From Frigoriflavimonas asaccharolytica (lineage in GTDB: Bacteria > Bacteroidota > Bacteroidia > Flavobacteriales > Weeksellaceae), in contig NZ_JABSNO010000004.1 in the NCBI RefSeq assembly GCF_013294015.1, positions 47,468 to 111,467 of the forward strand: a stretch of DNA of 64,000 bases, written 5' to 3'. Below are positions 61,645-64,000 of the stretch, in pieces (position 1 is the first letter of the stretch; every line of letters begins with the position of its first letter). A model generated the notes under the pieces. That model saw nothing but the letters and a program-made list of their open reading frames with translations. It ran no database searches and had not been told where the DNA came from. Both the position numbers and the translations under genes were made by a program.

Positions 61645-62679
61645 TTATATTAAATATTCTTGAACGTCTTCTCCAAGAATTTCTTTTCTTATCAAGGGTA
61701 AAGTTGAAATTAACTTTTTCAAACCTTCTATACCTTCTTGATCAGCATTGTGAGAATGGTAATCTTCAATTTTAGAAATATCTTTTTCTCCTTCAGAAAA
61801 ATATTTCGCGTAATTCAAATCTCTATTATCTGCGGCAACTCTATAGAAATCTCCCATATCTTCGGCATTCAGCATTTCTTCGCGGGTGCAAAGCGTTTCA
61901 TATAATTTTTCGCCGTGTCTGGTTCCTATTATTTTTATAGGCACTTCTTTGTTAGAAAGTTCCATCAAGGCTTTTGCTAAATCGCCAATTGTACCTGCAG
62001 GTGCTTTGTTCACAAATAAATCTCCAGGATTTCCGTTTTCAAAAGCAAACAATACCAAATCTACAGCATCGTCTAAAGACATAAAAAAGCGGGACATATT
62101 GGGATCTGTAATCGTGATTTCTTCCCCTTTTTTAATTTGGTTTAGAAATAATGGAATTACAGAACCTCTAGAAGCCATTACATTACCGTATCTGGTAAGA
62201 CAAACGGTGGTTTCTGATAAATTTCTAGATTCTGCAACGGCAACTTTTTCCATCATCGCTTTAGAAATTCCCATTGCGTTGATAGGATATGCTGCTTTGT
62301 CTGTGCTGAGGCAAATTACTTTTTGCACTTTATTGTAAGCTGCAGCACGAATTACGTTTTGCGTACCTTCTACATTCGTTTTCACGGCTTGCATTGGGAA
62401 AAATTCACAAGAAGGAACTTGTTTCAAAGCAGCGGCATGAAAAACATAATCCACACCTCTAGTTGCAGGTTCTACGCTTGTAAAATCTCGCACATCACCG
62501 ATGTAATATTTAATTTTATTGTCTCTATAGAGATTTCGCATATCGTCTTGCTTCTTCTCATCACGAGAAAAAATACGAATTTCTTTAAAATGATCTGTTT
62601 TCAGAAATCTGTTTAAAACTGCAGTTCCGAAAGAACCAGTTCCGCCAGTGATTAAAAGTACTTTATCTTTAATTTTCAT
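61645..62679 (-). CDS. capE: CapE/FnlA, UDP-GlcNAc 4,6-dehydratase/5-epimerase
   Basis: The 344-residue extended SDR protein starts ITGGTGSFGTAVLNRF and has FHAAALKQVPSCEFFP, with the modified active site AMGISKAMMEK in which Met replaces the usual Tyr. This is typical of CapE/FlaA1-type sugar dehydratases. The C-terminal part has RHGEKLYETLCTREEM. It starts the pathway to UDP-L-FucNAc from UDP-GlcNAc, followed by CapF and CapG. It starts three bases after the asparagine synthetase stop. Confidence 0.94.
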   Translation of the reverse strand: MKIKDKVLLITGGTGSFGTAVLNRFLKTDHFKEIRIFSRDEKKQDDMRNLYRDNKIKYYIGDVRDFTSVEPATRGVDYVFHAAALKQVPSCEFFPMQAVKTNVEGTQNVIRAAAYNKVQKVICLSTDKAAYPINAMGISKAMMEKVAVAESRNLSETTVCLTRYGNVMASRGSVIPLFLNQIKKGEEITITDPNMSRFFMSLDDAVDLVLFAFENGNPGDLFVNKAPAGTIGDLAKALMELSNKEVPIKIIGTRHGEKLYETLCTREEMLNAEDMGDFYRVAADNRDLNYAKYFSEGEKDISKIEDYHSHNADQEGIEGLKKLISTLPLIRKEILGEDVQEYLI

Positions 62680-62681
62680 AA

Positions 62682-64000
62682 TTAATTTGTGTCTGTTTTT
62701 GAAATTTTCATTTCAAATATTTCTTCCCAGATGGCAATATTATATAATTTCCACTGCATTTCTCTATTTTTAATATTGCTTATTTTTTTTGAAAATAATT
62801 CTTGTATGATTTTTGAATCATTGATTTTTTCATATATTTTTTCCGAAATTGGCCACCATTCATCTGTTGGAGCTTCAAATCCAATTTTTCTTTTTCTCCA
62901 TGTGATTTCATCTGGAAGTTTACCTACCATGTTTTTACGCAGAATAAATTTAGACCAACCTTCTTTTATTTTAAAATTATTATTAATAGATAAACAGGTT
63001 TCTACAAATTTATAATCTAAAAATGGCAATCTTGTTTCTATACCATAAGCCATGGCATTTTTGTCTTCAAAACGGAGCAATTCTGGTATTTGCGCGCTAA
63101 ATACTTCTAATTTTTGCATTTTGAAAATTTTCGAATAAGAATTTGTCAATTTTTTCATTAAAGAAAAATCGATTAACTTTCTATATTTAGGTTTCAAAAT
63201 TCTTCCTCTAAATTTGATGCGTAATTTTCTTACCAAAAATACACTAAAATATAGATATGTAAGCAGGCCTTCTACAAAAGAAATCCCATAATGGCTCTTA
63301 ATTTTTGATAAAAATTTAATATTTTTAAAAAGAGAATGATTTCTTAAATAAGCTGCAGTATATCTACTATATCCAAGTAATATTTCATCTGCACCTTGAC
63401 CATCTAATAATACTTTTACTCCAGTTTTTTTTGTTTCGCTCATCAAAAAATTCTGCATATATATGGAAAGACCACCAAATGGTTCTTCTTGCGAAATAAT
63501 TACTTTTAAAATATTGTTTTCAAACTCTTCCGTTGTAGGATAAATAATGTGATTGGTTAAATCTAGATGACTGGAAACTAATTTGCAGTAGTAACTTTCA
63601 TCGTTATTTTTATTTTTTGATCCAACTGAAATTACCTCAAATTTACTTTTTTCTTCTTCTCCAAGAATTTCTGAAGCTAGAGTGGCAATATAAGAACTAT
63701 CTAAACCACCGCTTAAAGCAGAACCATTTTTGACGTCAGATCTTAATCGAAGTTCTACAGATCTTTCCATTTCTTTCTGGAATAGAGCGGAAGATTCTTC
63801 AAAATTTAATTTAGAAATAACTGCATTGAATTCTATATCGTAATATCTTACAATTTTGAAGGTGTTATTAGACAGATCATAAATTAAATTATGAGAGCCG
63901 AGAAGTTTTTTTATCCCATCAAAAAAAGTCTCGTCCGTTTGTTCGGTAAGATTTACAGTGATGAATTGAAGTATCACTTGCACATTGAGCTCTGTAACTT
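62682..64000 (-). CDS. Asparagine synthetase (glutamine-hydrolysing), 5' end outside window
   Basis: The frame runs off the window edge. Its visible part of about 439 residues is the synthetase domain: the ATP pyrophosphatase loop SALSGGLDSSYIATL, LLDGQGADEILLGYSRY, and RLPFLDYKFVETCLSI. The glutaminase domain should lie upstream, beyond 64000. The frame shows no start codon other than a GTG at 63983 and continues upstream of it, so that GTG is not the true start. In surface-sugar clusters AsnB-like enzymes often amidate a sugar acid. It lies upstream of capE on the same strand. Confidence 0.9.
   Translation of the reverse strand, partial: VTELNVQVILQFITVNLTEQTDETFFDGIKKLLGSHNLIYDLSNNTFKIVRYYDIEFNAVISKLNFEESSALFQKEMERSVELRLRSDVKNGSALSGGLDSSYIATLASEILGEEEKSKFEVISVGSKNKNNDESYYCKLVSSHLDLTNHIIYPTTEEFENNILKVIISQEEPFGGLSIYMQNFLMSETKKTGVKVLLDGQGADEILLGYSRYTAAYLRNHSLFKNIKFLSKIKSHYGISFVEGLLTYLYFSVFLVRKLRIKFRGRILKPKYRKLIDFSLMKKLTNSYSKIFKMQKLEVFSAQIPELLRFEDKNAMAYGIETRLPFLDYKFVETCLSINNNFKIKEGWSKFILRKNMVGKLPDEITWRKRKIGFEAPTDEWWPISEKIYEKINDSKIIQELFSKKISNIKNREMQWKLYNIAIWEEIFEMKISKTDTN

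Overview
The window is AT-rich DNA from a Bacteroidota, class Flavobacteriia, most likely the Chryseobacterium/Weeksellaceae group. This rests on an LpxC-FabZ fusion gene, PorX and a type IX secretion (T9SS) C-terminal domain, GLPGLI, DUF6705-like and OMP_b-brl families, Bacteroidetes -7 promoter boxes (TAnnTTTG), few Shine-Dalgarno sequences, and several Bacteroidetes-type intergenic repeats. No rRNA, tRNA, CRISPR array, integrase or transposase was recognised.

Layout. 1-1075: tandem array of about 180-bp repeats that probably continues left of the window. 1235-7437: tripartite RND efflux operon (outer-membrane channel, lipoprotein adaptor, inner-membrane pump) plus a small PII-like gene. 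7569-8700: DUF2892 membrane protein, then a GIY-YIG nuclease gene bracketed by duplicated hairpin repeats. 8705-12479: mono-haem cytochrome lipoprotein, PnuC, a DUF6705-like lipoprotein, a JAMM-motif lipoprotein and a divergent XRE regulator. 12579-17531: dapF, mltG, a large outer-membrane barrel protein and dgkA. 17808-23184: purL and purB. 23435-28335: DUF4197, DUF493, a TIGR01777 epimerase, an ArsC-like protein, a deoxynucleoside kinase, a secreted protein of unknown role and glutaminyl-peptide cyclotransferase. 28485-35252: a Crp/Fnr regulator, two palindromic candidate operators, three tandem paralogous lipoproteins and a T9SS-exported lipase-like gene broken by a frameshift. 35400-38257: thiolase, an outer-membrane barrel and sucD. 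38453-46121: lipid A operon (HD protein, lpxD, lpxC-fabZ, lpxA, efp, second lpxD), with a GLPGLI and a DUF6624 gene lying between its end and sucD. 46350-51607: porX, a decayed thioredoxin-like gene, xth, rlpA and rimO. 51651-64000: cation/proton antiporter, then a surface polysaccharide cluster on the minus strand.

How the genes work together. The polysaccharide cluster holds CapE, CapF and CapG, the three enzymes for UDP-N-acetyl-L-fucosamine, with a WbuB-like transferase, a WbpV/WbpL-like epimerase and initiating-transferase pair, an aminotransferase, RfbC, a WxcM-like cupin, a Wzy-like polymerase and an asparagine synthetase cut by the window edge. Lipid A genes and this cluster together build the cell surface. 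PorX and the T9SS lipase belong to the secretion system of the phylum.

The least ordinary content is in the gaps and the accessory genes: several families of hairpin repeats made of short repeated words, a GIY-YIG gene between direct copies of such a repeat, a terminator-shaped hairpin inside the dgkA coding sequence, a paired palindrome beside a Crp/Fnr gene, a tandem lipoprotein duplication with conserved heads and divergent tails, and two genes broken by small lesions.
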